From positions 1 to 64,000 of the forward strand of contig DAHUYE010000090.1 in the NCBI GenBank assembly GCA_027315345.1: a DNA stretch of 64,000 nucleotides. The letters run 5' to 3'. This DNA comes from Actinomycetota bacterium. GTDB taxonomy: Bacteria > Actinomycetota > Acidimicrobiia > Acidimicrobiales > JAJPHE01. Numbering within the stretch: position 1 is the stretch's first letter; each line of letters opens with the position of its first letter. Below, in pieces: positions 1-9,115 of the stretch. The position numbers and the translations under genes were made by a program. The notes under the pieces were generated by a model. That model did not search any database, was not told the origin of the DNA, and saw only the letters and a list, made by a program, of their open reading frames with translations.

Positions 1-196
1 CGCTGACGCTGGCGCCCGGGTAGGCGGCGCTGGTGCCCACCATCTCCCCGCCCTCGGCGGCCACCACGGCACGCGCCAGCTCGAAGCCGGCGGCCATCCG
101 CTCCACGTCGGTTGCAGAGGGTCGGACGCCGAACGCCGCACCCTCGGTGGCGAAGAACCGCTCGAGCTCGCCCTCAGCCAGAGCGCGGAGTTCCAT
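1..196 (-). CDS. Eis-like GNAT acetyltransferase, N-terminal fragment cut by window edge
   Basis: Only the first 65 residues are in the window; the reading frame runs open off the left edge. The opening (MELRALAEGELERFF, then a conserved-looking PSATDVERM stretch and a GEMVGTSAAYPG strand) resembles the N-terminus of Eis-type GNAT enzymes, which transfer acetyl groups from acetyl-CoA to amines such as aminoglycosides or proteins. The ATG at 196 overlaps the 3' end of ispG by 23 bp, so the two are probably co-transcribed. The acetyl-CoA-binding motif lies outside the window, so the function rests on N-terminal similarity alone. Confidence 0.55.
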   Translation of the reverse strand, partial: MELRALAEGELERFFATEGAAFGVRPSATDVERMAAGFELARAVVAAEGGEMVGTSAAYPGASVS

Positions 197-1460
197 CGTC
201 CGCCCCGCCACTGACCACGGTCGGTGGCGTCTCGCCTACCCCCAGGCGGCGGCGGATCCCCTCGACCCGCTCCCCGCTGTGGTTGGCGTCGCTACCCTGC
301 ACGTCGAGGAGTGCCGCGCGGTCAGCAGCCGCCTCCCGCGCCGCGCCGGCGTCGGCGGCGGCCAGGCGGGCCTCGATGCCTTCGGCCACCAGCTTCTCGG
401 CCTCGTCCACCAGGGCCTGGACCATCTGGTCCTCGGGGACGACCCGGACGATCTTGCCCTTGATGAAGAGATGGCCCTTCTGGCGGCCACCACCGATGCC
501 GATGTCGGCCTCCCTGGCCTCGCCCGGCCCGTTGACCACGCAGCCCATCACCGCCACCTGAAGGGGGATGTTCCTGGCCTCCAGGGCCACCTGGGCCTCG
601 GCGGCCAGGCCGATCACATCGATCTCGGCCCGCCCGCAGGAGGGGCAGGCGATGAGGTCGAGGCCCTTGCGTTCCCGCAGGCCCATGGCCTCGAGAAGCT
701 GGCGGCCGGCCCGGGCCTCCTCCACCGGATCGGCGGTGAGTGAATAGCGGATGGTGTCCCCGATGCCTTCGGCCAGCAGGGTGCCGATGCCGGCCGTGCC
801 CTTGATGAGCCCGGCCGGCGGCGGGCCGGCCTCGGTCACGCCCAGGTGCAGGGGATGGTCGGTTACCTCGGACAGCTGGCGGTAGGACTCGATCATGAGC
901 GGCACGTTGGACGCCTTGACCGAGATCTTGACGTCCTCGAAGCCGACCTCCTCGAAGTAGGCCAGCTCCATCTGGGCCGACTCGACCAGCGCCTCGGGAG
1001 TGGCGCCGCCGTACTTCTTGTACAGGTCCGGGTGCAGGGAGCCGGCGTTGACGCCGATGCGGATGGGCACGCCCCGGTCCTTGGCCTCGCTGGCCACCAG
1101 GCGGATCTCCTCCGGCTTGCGCAGGTTCCCGGGGTTGAGGCGCAGGCAGGCCACCCCCGCCTCCAGCGCCTCCAGGGCCCGCTCGTAGTGGAAGTGGATG
1201 TCGGCCACGATGGGAACCGGGCTGCGGGGCACGATGCGGGCCAGGCCCTCGGCGGCCTCCGGCTCGTTGCACGTGCAGCGCACGATATCGGCGCCGGAGG
1301 AGGCCAGGGCGTAGATCTGGGCCAGGGTGCCGTCGACGTCGGCGGTCTTGGTGGTGGTCATGGACTGCACCGTGATGGGAGCGCCGCCTCCCACGGGGAC
1401 GTTGCCGACCATGATCTGTCGGGTCTTGCGCCTCTCGGCCATGGTGCCGGTGGACTTCAT
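174..1460 (-). CDS. ispG: 4-hydroxy-3-methylbut-2-enyl diphosphate synthase (IspG/GcpE)
   Basis: This is the penultimate enzyme of the MEP isoprenoid pathway. It reductively converts the cyclic diphosphate MEcPP to HMBPP using a 4Fe-4S cluster. The 428-residue protein has the TIM-barrel N-terminal half (QSMTTTKTADVDGT, VADIHFHYE, RLNPGN) and the C-terminal cluster domain with Cys272 and Cys275 (CPSCGR), Cys307 (MGCVVNGPGEA) and Glu314. The last ~58 residues are an Ala/Gly-rich tail beyond the usual family end. The ATG at 1460 follows a GGGGAGA ribosome-binding site. The gene lies downstream of rseP and dxr, so two MEP enzymes share this cluster. Confidence 0.96.
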   Translation of the reverse strand: MKSTGTMAERRKTRQIMVGNVPVGGGAPITVQSMTTTKTADVDGTLAQIYALASSGADIVRCTCNEPEAAEGLARIVPRSPVPIVADIHFHYERALEALEAGVACLRLNPGNLRKPEEIRLVASEAKDRGVPIRIGVNAGSLHPDLYKKYGGATPEALVESAQMELAYFEEVGFEDVKISVKASNVPLMIESYRQLSEVTDHPLHLGVTEAGPPPAGLIKGTAGIGTLLAEGIGDTIRYSLTADPVEEARAGRQLLEAMGLRERKGLDLIACPSCGRAEIDVIGLAAEAQVALEARNIPLQVAVMGCVVNGPGEAREADIGIGGGRQKGHLFIKGKIVRVVPEDQMVQALVDEAEKLVAEGIEARLAAADAGAAREAAADRAALLDVQGSDANHSGERVEGIRRRLGVGETPPTVVSGGADDGTPRSG

Positions 1461-1521
1461 CGGGGTCTCCCCGCAGTTGGTTGGATCAGGATCGGCATGG
1501 CTGCGACGTCGGGACGGGACA

Positions 1522-2877
1522 TCACTGGAACGGGTTGGCGGGCGGGTGGAAGATGTCGGCCCAGATGGAGGCCAGCCCGATCACGATGAGGGCGACCATC
1601 ACCAGAGCGGTCACCGGGGCCCACTTGGCCATGTCCGCCCGGTAGCGCCGGCCCCGCCGGGAACGGAGGCGCTCGTAGATGGCGGTGACCACGTGGCCGC
1701 CGTCGAGGGGCAGCAACGGGGCCAGGTTGAACACCCCGATGAAGATGTTGAGCTCGATCAGCAGGCCGAGCACGTCGCGCAGGCCACTGGCGGCGGCGTC
1801 GTGGGCCAGGTAGACGATGCCCACCACCGAGGTGAAGCGGGGCTGGCCGGCGGCCTGCTTGGCGGACACGTGGCCGGTGATCTGGCTGGTGTAGGCGTCC
1901 AGGCCGGCCGAGGAGAACACCTGGCCCAGGGCGCTGAACACGCTGGTCACGGTGGAGCCGAAGTCGTTCCCGGCCTGGCCGATGGCCGCGATCGGATTGA
2001 CCCGCTGGCCCACCACGGCTGGGCCGATCCCGACGAAGCCGTAACTGGTTGTGCCTTTGGGGACGCTCACATTTACCCCGCTGACCTTGGCCGTGGCCAG
2101 GTTCACCGGGGTCACGGTGGTGGTCAGGGTGCGGCCGTTGCGCACGAAGGTGACCGTCACGGGCTGATCGGCGTGGCTGACGATGAAACCGCGCAGGTCG
2201 CTGAAGGTGGACTCGGGGTGACCGTCCAGGGCGGTGATGCGGTCCCCCAGGTGCAGGCCGGCCATCTGGGCCGGCGTAGACGTCCCAGGAAAGCGGGTGA
2301 GCGATCCGATGGTGGTGCTGTTGTCATTGGGTGCGCCGACCACGGCCAGCAGCACGAACAGCAGCACGAAGGCGATGAGGAAGTGCATGAAGGAACCGGC
2401 GCTGACGACCATCAGCCGGCGGGGGAAGGTGGCCGAGCGGTAGGTGCGCGACTCCTCGGCCGGGTCGACCTGCTCCAGGTTGGTCATGCCCAGGATGCGC
2501 ACATAGCCGCCGGCCGGGATGGCCTTGACCCCGTATTCGGTCTCGCCCCAGCGCACCGACCAGAGGCGGGGGCCGAAGCCGAGGAAATACTCGCTGACCT
2601 TCATGCCCGACCACTTGGCGGTGGCGAAATGACCGAGCTCGTGGAGCATGATCATGACCACGATTGCGGCCACCACCGCCAGGGTGCGCAGTACGCCGAA
2701 GGCGGCCGCCACCACCACGCCCACCCCGACTATCAGAGCCAGACGCAGGAGGGCGGCCCGCTGTTCGGCTGGGCCGTTGGAACCGGGGAAGCGGCGGTTG
2801 GGACCGCCGCCGGAGGGGCCGTAAGGACCGTCGGGGCCGTGGACGTCGGCGCCGGCCGGGGTCAGGGTCGTGCTCAT
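1522..2877 (-). CDS. rseP: RseP/Rip1-family site-2 protease (intramembrane zinc metalloprotease, M50)
   Basis: This 451-residue membrane protease cleaves transmembrane substrates, typically anti-sigma factors or signal-peptide remnants, inside the bilayer. The zinc-binding HELGH sits at residues 79-83 in the first core membrane helix. It is followed by the FGPRLW and GGYVRI segments typical of the family, a periplasmic PDZ-like domain (GLHLGDRITALDG), and the C-terminal NLAPLLPLDGGH motif that supplies the third zinc ligand. About 45 hydrophilic Gly/Pro-rich residues precede the first helix. The start ATG overlaps the dxr stop by 4 bp (ATGA), so translation is probably coupled. The physiological substrate cannot be read from the sequence. 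Confidence 0.93.
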   Translation of the reverse strand: MSTTLTPAGADVHGPDGPYGPSGGGPNRRFPGSNGPAEQRAALLRLALIVGVGVVVAAAFGVLRTLAVVAAIVVMIMLHELGHFATAKWSGMKVSEYFLGFGPRLWSVRWGETEYGVKAIPAGGYVRILGMTNLEQVDPAEESRTYRSATFPRRLMVVSAGSFMHFLIAFVLLFVLLAVVGAPNDNSTTIGSLTRFPGTSTPAQMAGLHLGDRITALDGHPESTFSDLRGFIVSHADQPVTVTFVRNGRTLTTTVTPVNLATAKVSGVNVSVPKGTTSYGFVGIGPAVVGQRVNPIAAIGQAGNDFGSTVTSVFSALGQVFSSAGLDAYTSQITGHVSAKQAAGQPRFTSVVGIVYLAHDAAASGLRDVLGLLIELNIFIGVFNLAPLLPLDGGHVVTAIYERLRSRRGRRYRADMAKWAPVTALVMVALIVIGLASIWADIFHPPANPFQ

Positions 2878-4049
2878 GCCACCTCGGCCCGGACGCCGAC
2901 GGCATCGGCGGCGCTGCGCCGCCCGCCCGCATCGGCGTCGAGCACGTCGTCCACCGTTTCGGCGGGGCGGGGTCGGTAGGTCTCCATGGCCGATTCGACC
3001 ACGCCGGCTATGTCCACCCAGCGGATGCGGCCGTCCAGGAAGCCGGCCACGGCCACCTCGTTGGCGGCGCTCAGCCAGGCCGGGGCGCAGCCCCCCAGCC
3101 GGCCTGCCTCATAGGCCAGGGCCAGGCAGCGGAACCGGGCCGGGTCCGGAGGCTCGAAGTCGAGCCGGCCCACCGAGGTCCAGTCGATCCGGCCGAAGGG
3201 CAGCGGCCAGCGCTGCGGATAGGCCAGGGCGTAGGCGATGGGCAGGCGCATGTCGGGCATGGAGAGCTGGGCCAGGGTGGCCCCGTCGTTGAACTCCACC
3301 ATCGAGTGCACGATGGATTGGGGGTGCACCAGCACCTCTATCCGATCCAGGTCGATGCCGAACAACTCGTGGGCCTCGATGACCTCCAGGCCCTTGTTCA
3401 TGAGCGTCGAGGAGTCCACCGTGATCTTCGGACCCATGGCCCAGGTCGGATGCGCCAGCGCTTCATCCACACCGACCCTCTCCAGAGCCTCGGCGTCGGT
3501 GGTCCGGAACGGTCCCCCGCTGGCCGTGATGACCAGGCGGGCCACCTCCCGCTGGGGATCGAGACTGGACCGCAGGCACTGGTGAACGGCGGCGTGCTCG
3601 GAATCGACCGGGATGATCTCGCCCCCGCCCTGCCGGCGGGCGGCGTTGACCACCGGGCCGGCGGCAATGAGCGACTCCTTGTTGGCCAGGGCCAGGCGGG
3701 CTCCGTTGCGGAGGGCGGCCAGGGTCACCGGCAGCCCAGCAAAGCCCACCACCCCGTTGAGGACCACCTCCGCCCCCAGGGCCGCTCCACTCAGGGCGTC
3801 CGGTCCGTACTCGACCGAGGTGCCGGGAGGCAGCTGGCCGCCGAGGGTCCGGGCCGCCTCCGCGTCGCCCACCACCACCCGCTCGGGGTGGAGCAGCCGG
3901 GCCTGTTCGGCCAGGAGTTCGAGCGAACCGCGGGCCGACCCGCGGGCGGCCAGGCAGACCACCTCGAAGGCGTCGGGCCGCCCCAGGATGACGTCAACGG
4001 CCTGACGCCCGATCGATCCGGTGGAGCCGACCAGGCTGACCGTGCTCAC
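2874..4049 (-). CDS. dxr: 1-deoxy-D-xylulose 5-phosphate reductoisomerase (Dxr/IspC)
   Basis: Dxr carries out the committed MEP-pathway step, converting DXP to 2-C-methylerythritol 4-phosphate with NADPH. The 391-residue protein begins at a GTG (4049) directly before the NADPH-binding GSTGSIG loop (residues 8-14). Further family motifs are NKESLIAAG, IPVDSEHAA, TASGGPFR, the metal/substrate segment KITVDSSTLMNKGLEVIEAH, and VHPQSIVHSMVEF. The start overlaps the cdsA stop by 4 bp (GTGA) and the stop overlaps rseP by 4 bp. The same frame stays open upstream to 4766 as a shadow of cdsA; the position of the NADPH loop rules that extension out. Confidence 0.96.
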   Translation of the reverse strand: MSTVSLVGSTGSIGRQAVDVILGRPDAFEVVCLAARGSARGSLELLAEQARLLHPERVVVGDAEAARTLGGQLPPGTSVEYGPDALSGAALGAEVVLNGVVGFAGLPVTLAALRNGARLALANKESLIAAGPVVNAARRQGGGEIIPVDSEHAAVHQCLRSSLDPQREVARLVITASGGPFRTTDAEALERVGVDEALAHPTWAMGPKITVDSSTLMNKGLEVIEAHELFGIDLDRIEVLVHPQSIVHSMVEFNDGATLAQLSMPDMRLPIAYALAYPQRWPLPFGRIDWTSVGRLDFEPPDPARFRCLALAYEAGRLGGCAPAWLSAANEVAVAGFLDGRIRWVDIAGVVESAMETYRPRPAETVDDVLDADAGGRRSAADAVGVRAEVA

Positions 4050-5803
4050 CCGATGCCCAGGACCCTGACCAGGTAGTAGGTGGCCGGCAGCACGAAGAGG
4101 ATGGCGTCGATGCGGTCCAGCATCCCCCCGTGGCCGGGCAGGACCGTCCCCATGTCCTTGACCTCGAGGTCCCTCTTCACCATCGACTGGCACAGGTCGC
4201 CCACCGGGGCCACCACGGCCCCGACCACGCCCAGGAGGATGGCGTCCTTGAGGTTCCAGGGGGAGATCTGGCTGACCACCACCGAGGTAACCACCAGGCT
4301 GGTGAGCATGCCACCGACCAGGCCCTCCCAGGTCTTGTTGGGACTGATGCTGGGCGCGAGGGGCCGGCGTCCCAGCCGGCGGCCGAGAGCAAAACCGCCC
4401 ACGTCGTAGCCCACGGCGGCGATGACGGCGGCCATGAGGAAGGCCACCCCGTGCCGGTGGGGGAACTGGGTCGGATCCAGGAGCAGCCCGGCGAAGGAGG
4501 CCAGAAAGCCCACCCACATGAACATGACCATGCTGGCCCCGATGTTCATCACCGGCCGGGCCCGGACCACCCCGGCCAGGTACCAGATCAGGGCGAAGAC
4601 CATGGTGAGCACGGCCACCAGGGGCAGGGCCGTCTCGCCCTTGAGGTAGGCGCCGACCATCAGGGAGACGGTCCCGGTCAGGCCGAGCAGGGTGGCCGGC
4701 CGGTAGCCGGCCCGGCGCAGGGCCGAGTAGCCCTCGATGGCGGCCAGCAGAACGGCCAGGGCGCACAGGGCCAGCAGCGGGACCGGCCCGAACTGGGCCA
4801 CCAGGACCAGGAGTAGGCCGATTCCCACCCCGGTAGCCACCCTCACCCCGACCGAGGCCGGGCCACCGCCCCGCCGGGCGGGGTCGGGGACGCCCAGGCC
4901 GGCGCCGCCGCCCGGGCCGGGACCGGCGCCGGCGCCGAGCCCGGGGGAGCGCACATGGCGGCTGGAGATCCGGACCTCCCCGGAGGTTGTCATGACCTGG
5001 GTGGCCCCCACGGGCAGAGGCAGTTCCGGGTCCTCCCAGGCGTCGTCCTCATCGACCAAGAGGGGCTCCAGGGGCGGACCGGCCGTGGCGCCCTCCGGGA
5101 CGGGCTGACCCCGGCGCCCGGCCGACCCGGCCGAGCGGGACCTCCCGGCCACCCGCCCCCACAACCGTCCGCCGGTGCGGCCCCGGGCGGCCGGCGCCGG
5201 GACATCCTCGGGCTCCTCGTCCAGGTCGTACTCGTAGCCGAAGGGGTCATCCGGATCGGGGTCCACCCGGCCGGCCACCATCTGGTCCGGTTCCAGCTCG
5301 TCGTCGAACCCGGCGTCGTCCCAGTCCCGGGGCTGATCCCGCCAGCGGGCGCCGCCGGCGAATCCGGACCAGGCAGCCATGTCATCGTCTTCCTCCCGGC
5401 CCGTGCCCGCCCCTGAGGCGGAGGCGAGGACGGCCGGCACCTCCCCGGTGGCCGGCTCGGTCCAGTGCGGCATTTCGGTCCCCCCGGTGGTGGCCGGGGC
5501 GGCGGAGGCCGGGGCGGCCGTGGCCGGGCCCGTCCCGCCCGAGCCGGTGCCGGCCAGAGGCGCTCGGGGCAGCCGGCTGGGGTCCACCGCGTCCGGCAAT
5601 GGGAAGCGGGCCGCCGGAGTGGGGCCGGCGGCCGGGGCCTCGGGCACGTCCCCGAAGCGGGGGGCGTCATCGGGCCGGCGCCCGGCGGCCTGGCCGGCCT
5701 CCAGGGCGGCGGCGGCCTCATCGGCACCGATGATGCGTACCCCCTCGTTGCGGGGAGCGGCCGGAGCCTTGTCTTCCCGGTCTTCCTGGTTGTCAGCGTC
5801 CAC
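4046..5803 (-). CDS. cdsA: Phosphatidate cytidylyltransferase with long disordered N-terminal extension
   Basis: CdsA makes CDP-diacylglycerol from CTP and phosphatidic acid in the cytoplasmic membrane, feeding all glycerophospholipid synthesis. The C-terminal ~270 residues hold the membrane helices, SPNKTWEGLVGG, and the complete CdsA signature from SMVKRDLEVKDMG through HGGMLDRID. The first ~310 residues are hydrophilic, Pro/Ala/Asp/Glu-rich and predicted to be disordered, more than doubling the usual length of about 270-300. A segment near the N-terminus (EGVRIIGADEAAAALEAGQA) looks ordered. The protein lies between frr and dxr, the usual actinobacterial order. The extension is in frame, with no alternative start near the membrane domain that I trust. 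Confidence 0.93.
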   Translation of the reverse strand: MDADNQEDREDKAPAAPRNEGVRIIGADEAAAALEAGQAAGRRPDDAPRFGDVPEAPAAGPTPAARFPLPDAVDPSRLPRAPLAGTGSGGTGPATAAPASAAPATTGGTEMPHWTEPATGEVPAVLASASGAGTGREEDDDMAAWSGFAGGARWRDQPRDWDDAGFDDELEPDQMVAGRVDPDPDDPFGYEYDLDEEPEDVPAPAARGRTGGRLWGRVAGRSRSAGSAGRRGQPVPEGATAGPPLEPLLVDEDDAWEDPELPLPVGATQVMTTSGEVRISSRHVRSPGLGAGAGPGPGGGAGLGVPDPARRGGGPASVGVRVATGVGIGLLLVLVAQFGPVPLLALCALAVLLAAIEGYSALRRAGYRPATLLGLTGTVSLMVGAYLKGETALPLVAVLTMVFALIWYLAGVVRARPVMNIGASMVMFMWVGFLASFAGLLLDPTQFPHRHGVAFLMAAVIAAVGYDVGGFALGRRLGRRPLAPSISPNKTWEGLVGGMLTSLVVTSVVVSQISPWNLKDAILLGVVGAVVAPVGDLCQSMVKRDLEVKDMGTVLPGHGGMLDRIDAILFVLPATYYLVRVLGIG

Positions 5804-5860
5804 GGTTGCCTCCTCCTCGGCTCGGTTGAGCCCCGGCCCCGGGCCGCCGCCCGGCTCCGG

Positions 5861-6433
5861 CTATACCTCGAGCAGCTCCTGCTCTTTGTGCTGGAGCAGC
5901 CGGTCGATATCGGCCACCTGGTCCTGGGTCAGCTTGTCCAATTCCTTCTCGGCCCACTCGACGTCGTCGGAGGTGATCTCCCCCTCCTTCTCCAGGCCTT
6001 CCAGATCGTGGCGGGCGGCCCGGCGCAGGTTGCGCACCGCCACCCTGGCCTCCTCCGCCTTGTGCCGGACCACCTTGACCAGGTCCTTGCGGCGTTCCTC
6101 GGTGAGGGGCGGGAAGGTCAGGCGGATGACCTGGCCGTCGCTGCTGGGATTGATGCCGAGATCGGAGTTCTGGAGCGCCTTCTCGATGGCCTTGGCCGAG
6201 CCCTTGTCGTAGGGGGAGATGACCAGCAGCCTGGCCTCGGGGGCGTTGATGCCGGCTATGTCCCGGAGGGGCACCTCGGTGCCGTAGTAGTCGACCCGGA
6301 TGCGCTCGACCAGGGCCGGAGCGGCCCGCCCGGTCCGCACGGCGGCGAACTCCTCCTGGGCGTGGCCCACCGCCTTGGTCATCTTGTCCCGGGCCTCGGC
6401 CAGGGCGAGCCCGACCAGCGAGTCGTCCTCCAT
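5861..6433 (-). CDS. frr: Ribosome recycling factor
   Basis: RRF splits post-termination ribosomes together with EF-G. The 190-residue protein has the usual length and motifs: an N-terminal helix with VRTGRAAPALVERIRVDYYGT, LRDIAGINAPEARLLVISPYD, SDLGINPSSDGQVIRL, and the long C-terminal helices ending in a coiled, Glu/Lys-rich tail. The start ATG at 6433 shares one base with the pyrH stop (TGATG), typical of reinitiation coupling. The frame is open 34 codons further upstream, but that part is out-of-frame pyrH sequence. Confidence 0.96.
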   Translation of the reverse strand: MEDDSLVGLALAEARDKMTKAVGHAQEEFAAVRTGRAAPALVERIRVDYYGTEVPLRDIAGINAPEARLLVISPYDKGSAKAIEKALQNSDLGINPSSDGQVIRLTFPPLTEERRKDLVKVVRHKAEEARVAVRNLRRAARHDLEGLEKEGEITSDDVEWAEKELDKLTQDQVADIDRLLQHKEQELLEV

Positions 6434-7161
6434 CACTGGATAAGCGTACCGATCGGCTCCCCGCCCAGGGCGCGGGGGATGTTTCCCTCGGTCATGACGT
6501 CGAAGACGAGGATGGGGAGCTTGTTGTCCCGGCACAGGGTGATGGCGGTCATGTCCATCACCTGGAGGTTCCGGTTGAACACATCCATGAAGCCGATCTC
6601 CTCGTACCGGGTGGCGGTCGGGTCCAGCTTGGGATCGGCGCTGTAGACCCCGTCCACGCCCGAGTGGGTGCCCTTGAGGATGCCCTGGGCCTCGATCTCG
6701 GCCGCCCGCAGGGCGGCGGTCGTATCGGTGGTGAAGAACGGGTTTCCGTTGCCGGCGGCGAAAATCACGACTCTGCCCTTCTCCAGGTGCCTCATCGCCC
6801 GCCGGCGGATGTAGGGCTCGGCCACCTCGGCCATCTGTATGGCCGACAGGGTCCGGGTCGGCTGGCCGTGGCCCTCGAGAGCGGCCTGGAGGGCCAGGGC
6901 GTTGATGACGGTGGCCAGCATGCCCATGTAGTCCGAGGTGGCCCGGTCCAGGTTGGCGTTGGCCCCGGTCAAGCCCCGCCAGATGTTTCCGCCTCCGACC
7001 ACCACCGCGATCTCGACGCCCAGCCGGTTCCGGCTGTCGGCAATCTCGCCGGCCATGCGGTCCACCACGCCGGCGTCCATGGTCTCGTCCGAAGCGGTGC
7101 TGGCCAGGGCCTCACCGGAAACCTTCAGGACGACCCGCGGCCAGCGCGGCTTGGCGGGCAC
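6433..7161 (-). CDS. pyrH: UMP kinase
   Basis: PyrH phosphorylates UMP to UDP with ATP, the gate to UTP and CTP synthesis; the bacterial enzyme is a hexamer of the amino-acid-kinase fold. The 242-residue protein shows KVSGEALA at the N-terminus, [27 protein letters not shown], and the nucleotide-binding [20 protein letters not shown] region. It starts at a GTG two bases after the tsf stop and overlaps frr by one base, forming the common tsf-pyrH-frr run. Confidence 0.96.
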   Translation of the reverse strand: MPAKPRWPRVVLKVSGEALASTASDETMDAGVVDRMAGEIADSRNRLGVEIAVVVGGGNIWRGLTGANANLDRATSDYMGMLATVINALALQAALEGHGQPTRTLSAIQMAEVAEPYIRRRAMRHLEKGRVVIFAAGNGNPFFTTDTTAALRAAEIEAQGILKGTHSGVDGVYSADPKLDPTATRYEEIGFMDVFNRNLQVMDMTAITLCRDNKLPILVFDVMTEGNIPRALGGEPIGTLIQ

Positions 7162-7163
7162 CC

Positions 7164-7964
7164 CTATTGACCTATGACCACCTGGGCGAACCGGTTCACC
7201 TTGGCCGATGCGGCCTCGAGGACCTGTCCGACCGACTGCTTCTCGTCCTGCACGTAGCTCTGGTCGAGCAGGCAGCGCTCCTTGAACCAGCCGTTCAACC
7301 GCCCCTCGACGATCTTGGGCATGGCCGCCTCGGGCTTGCCCTCGTTGCGGGTGATGGCCTCGAGCGCCTGGCGCTCCTCCTCCACCGCCGCGGCCGGGAC
7401 TTCGTCCCGGTTCAGGTATTCCGGCTTGGCGAAGGCGATGTGCAGGGCGATGCCGTGGGCGAGTTCCTCGCTTCCGCCGTCCAGCTCGACCAGCACACCG
7501 TTGACCCCCCGCCCGCTCTGCACATGGAGGTAGGCATCCGACACCGTGCTGGGCCCGCCGGCGAAGCGCACCACCCGGCCCAGCTGGATGTTCTCCTTGA
7601 GGGTCAGCTTGAGACGCTCCAGTTCCTCCTGGCGCTCGGCGGCGGCGTCTTCGCCCTTGGCCGCCACCAGGCGGGCCATCTCCTCGGCCAGCTCCACGAA
7701 GTCGGTGGACTTGGCCACGAAGTCGGTCTCACAGCGCAGCTCGACCATGGCGATGGCCTCATCGGTGCTGGCCACGGCCACGGCCCCCTGGGAGTTCTCC
7801 CGGTCCTCGCGCTTGGCCATGGAGGCCAGGCCCTTCTCCCGGAGCCACTTGGAGGCAGCCTCCATGTCCCCGTCGTTCTCGTCCAGGGCGCGCTTGGCGT
7901 CCATCATCCCGGCCCCGGTCGACTGACGCAGGGCCTGGACGTCCTTGGCGGTGAAGCTGGGCAT
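7164..7964 (-). CDS. tsf: Elongation factor Ts
   Basis: EF-Ts exchanges GDP for GTP on EF-Tu. The 266-residue protein begins [20 protein letters not shown], with the UBA-like N-terminal domain, followed by the [20 protein letters not shown] segment and the core [18 protein letters not shown] that contacts EF-Tu. The C-terminal helices end in [19 protein letters not shown]. The ATG at 7964 lies 7 bases after the rpsB stop, in the universal rpsB-tsf order. The frame upstream of this start is only a shadow of the rpsB tail. Confidence 0.97.
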   Translation of the reverse strand: MPSFTAKDVQALRQSTGAGMMDAKRALDENDGDMEAASKWLREKGLASMAKREDRENSQGAVAVASTDEAIAMVELRCETDFVAKSTDFVELAEEMARLVAAKGEDAAAERQEELERLKLTLKENIQLGRVVRFAGGPSTVSDAYLHVQSGRGVNGVLVELDGGSEELAHGIALHIAFAKPEYLNRDEVPAAAVEEERQALEAITRNEGKPEAAMPKIVEGRLNGWFKERCLLDQSYVQDEKQSVGQVLEAASAKVNRFAQVVIGQ

Positions 7965-7971
7965 GGCTGGG

Positions 7972-9003
7972 TTACTCCTGACTCTCGGCGCCTTCGGCGC
8001 TTCCTGCAGTTTCGGTGGCCTCGGGGGCAGCGGCCTCGGGGGCGGCGTCCTCCGCCTCGGCCTCACGGTCGGCGGCCACATCAGCCTCGGACTCGGTGGG
8101 GGCCGCCACGGCCGGGGGCTCGGGGGCGGCGTCGTCCAGGGTGTTGTCGTCCAGGCCGGTCGGGGAGGCGGCCGCGGCCAGGCGGGCCGCCCGGGCCTGG
8201 GCCTCGGCGGCGGCGGCGGCGCGGGCTTCGCGCTGCTGCTGGGCCCGGCGGGCCTCCTCCTCCGGGCTGGGGGGAGGCGGAGCGGCGGCGGCACCCGGGG
8301 CCGGGGCCCGGCGGGAGGCCATGAGCCGGCCCTCGTCCACGGCGTCGGCCAGCACCCGGCACATCAGGCTGCCGGAGCGGATGGCGTCATCGTTACCGGG
8401 GATCACGTAGTCGATGACGTCGGGGTCACAGTTGGTGTCGACCACGGCCACGATCGGGATGCCGAGCTTGTTGGCCTCGGTGACGGCTATGTGTTCCTTC
8501 TTGGTGTCGATCACGAAGAGGGCGTCGGGCTGGCGGGTCATGGTGCGGATGCCGCCCAGGTTGCGCTGGAGCTTCTCCAACTCCCGGGACAGGATCAGGG
8601 CTTCCTTCTTGGGCATGGCCTCGAAGTCCCCGGCCGCCCGCATGCGCTCGTACTCCTGCATCTTCTGGACCCGGGCCGAGATGGTGGAGAAGTTGGTGAG
8701 CATCCCGCCCAGCCAACGCTCGTTCACATAGGGCATCCCGCAGCGGTCGGCGAAGGTCGAAATGGGGTCCTGGGTCTGCTTCTTGGTCCCGACGAAGAGG
8801 ATCGTCCCCCCGTCGGCCACCATGTCACGGACGAACGTGTAGGCGGTCTCGATCCGCCGGAGCGTCTGGTTCAGATCGATGATGTAGATGCCGTTGCGCT
8901 CACCGAAGATGAACCGCTTCATCTTCGGGTTCCAGCGCCGGGTCTGGTGCCCGAAGTGGACTCCGGCCTCCAGAAGCTGCTTCATGCTGACGACGGCTGT
9001 CAT
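7972..9003 (-). CDS. rpsB: 30S ribosomal protein S2 with a long acidic Ala-rich C-terminal tail
   Basis: S2 binds the 30S head-body junction and is needed to recruit S1. The core (residues ~1-230) has [52 protein letters not shown] and [10 protein letters not shown]. After it comes a ~110-residue extension that first alternates Ala/Arg/Glu (helix-prone) and then becomes strongly acidic, rich in Glu and Asp; normal S2 ends near 240-260 residues. The ATG at 9003 is preceded by GGGAGAAAG and is preferred over an in-frame start five codons upstream. tsf follows at once. Confidence 0.96.
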   Translation of the reverse strand: MTAVVSMKQLLEAGVHFGHQTRRWNPKMKRFIFGERNGIYIIDLNQTLRRIETAYTFVRDMVADGGTILFVGTKKQTQDPISTFADRCGMPYVNERWLGGMLTNFSTISARVQKMQEYERMRAAGDFEAMPKKEALILSRELEKLQRNLGGIRTMTRQPDALFVIDTKKEHIAVTEANKLGIPIVAVVDTNCDPDVIDYVIPGNDDAIRSGSLMCRVLADAVDEGRLMASRRAPAPGAAAAPPPPSPEEEARRAQQQREARAAAAAEAQARAARLAAAASPTGLDDNTLDDAAPEPPAVAAPTESEADVAADREAEAEDAAPEAAAPEATETAGSAEGAESQE

Positions 9004-9083
9004 TTTTCTTTCTCCCATCGGTTGCTTCCGACCGTGCTCAGCGCCCTACCGGGCGACCGTGGGTGGCACGGACGTGGATTGGT

Positions 9084-9101
9084 GCCCCCTGAATCGGGGG
9101 C
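9084..9101 (-). terminator. GC hairpin between whiG and rpsB
   Basis: A perfect 6-bp stem (GCCCCC paired with GGGGGC) with a 6-base loop lies 14 bases after the whiG stop and ~80 bases before rpsB. No T-run follows it, so it is at best a weak or factor-dependent terminator. It would separate the sigma-factor mRNA from the highly expressed rpsB-tsf unit. Confidence 0.35.
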
Positions 9102-9115
9102 GGGACCCGACCAGT

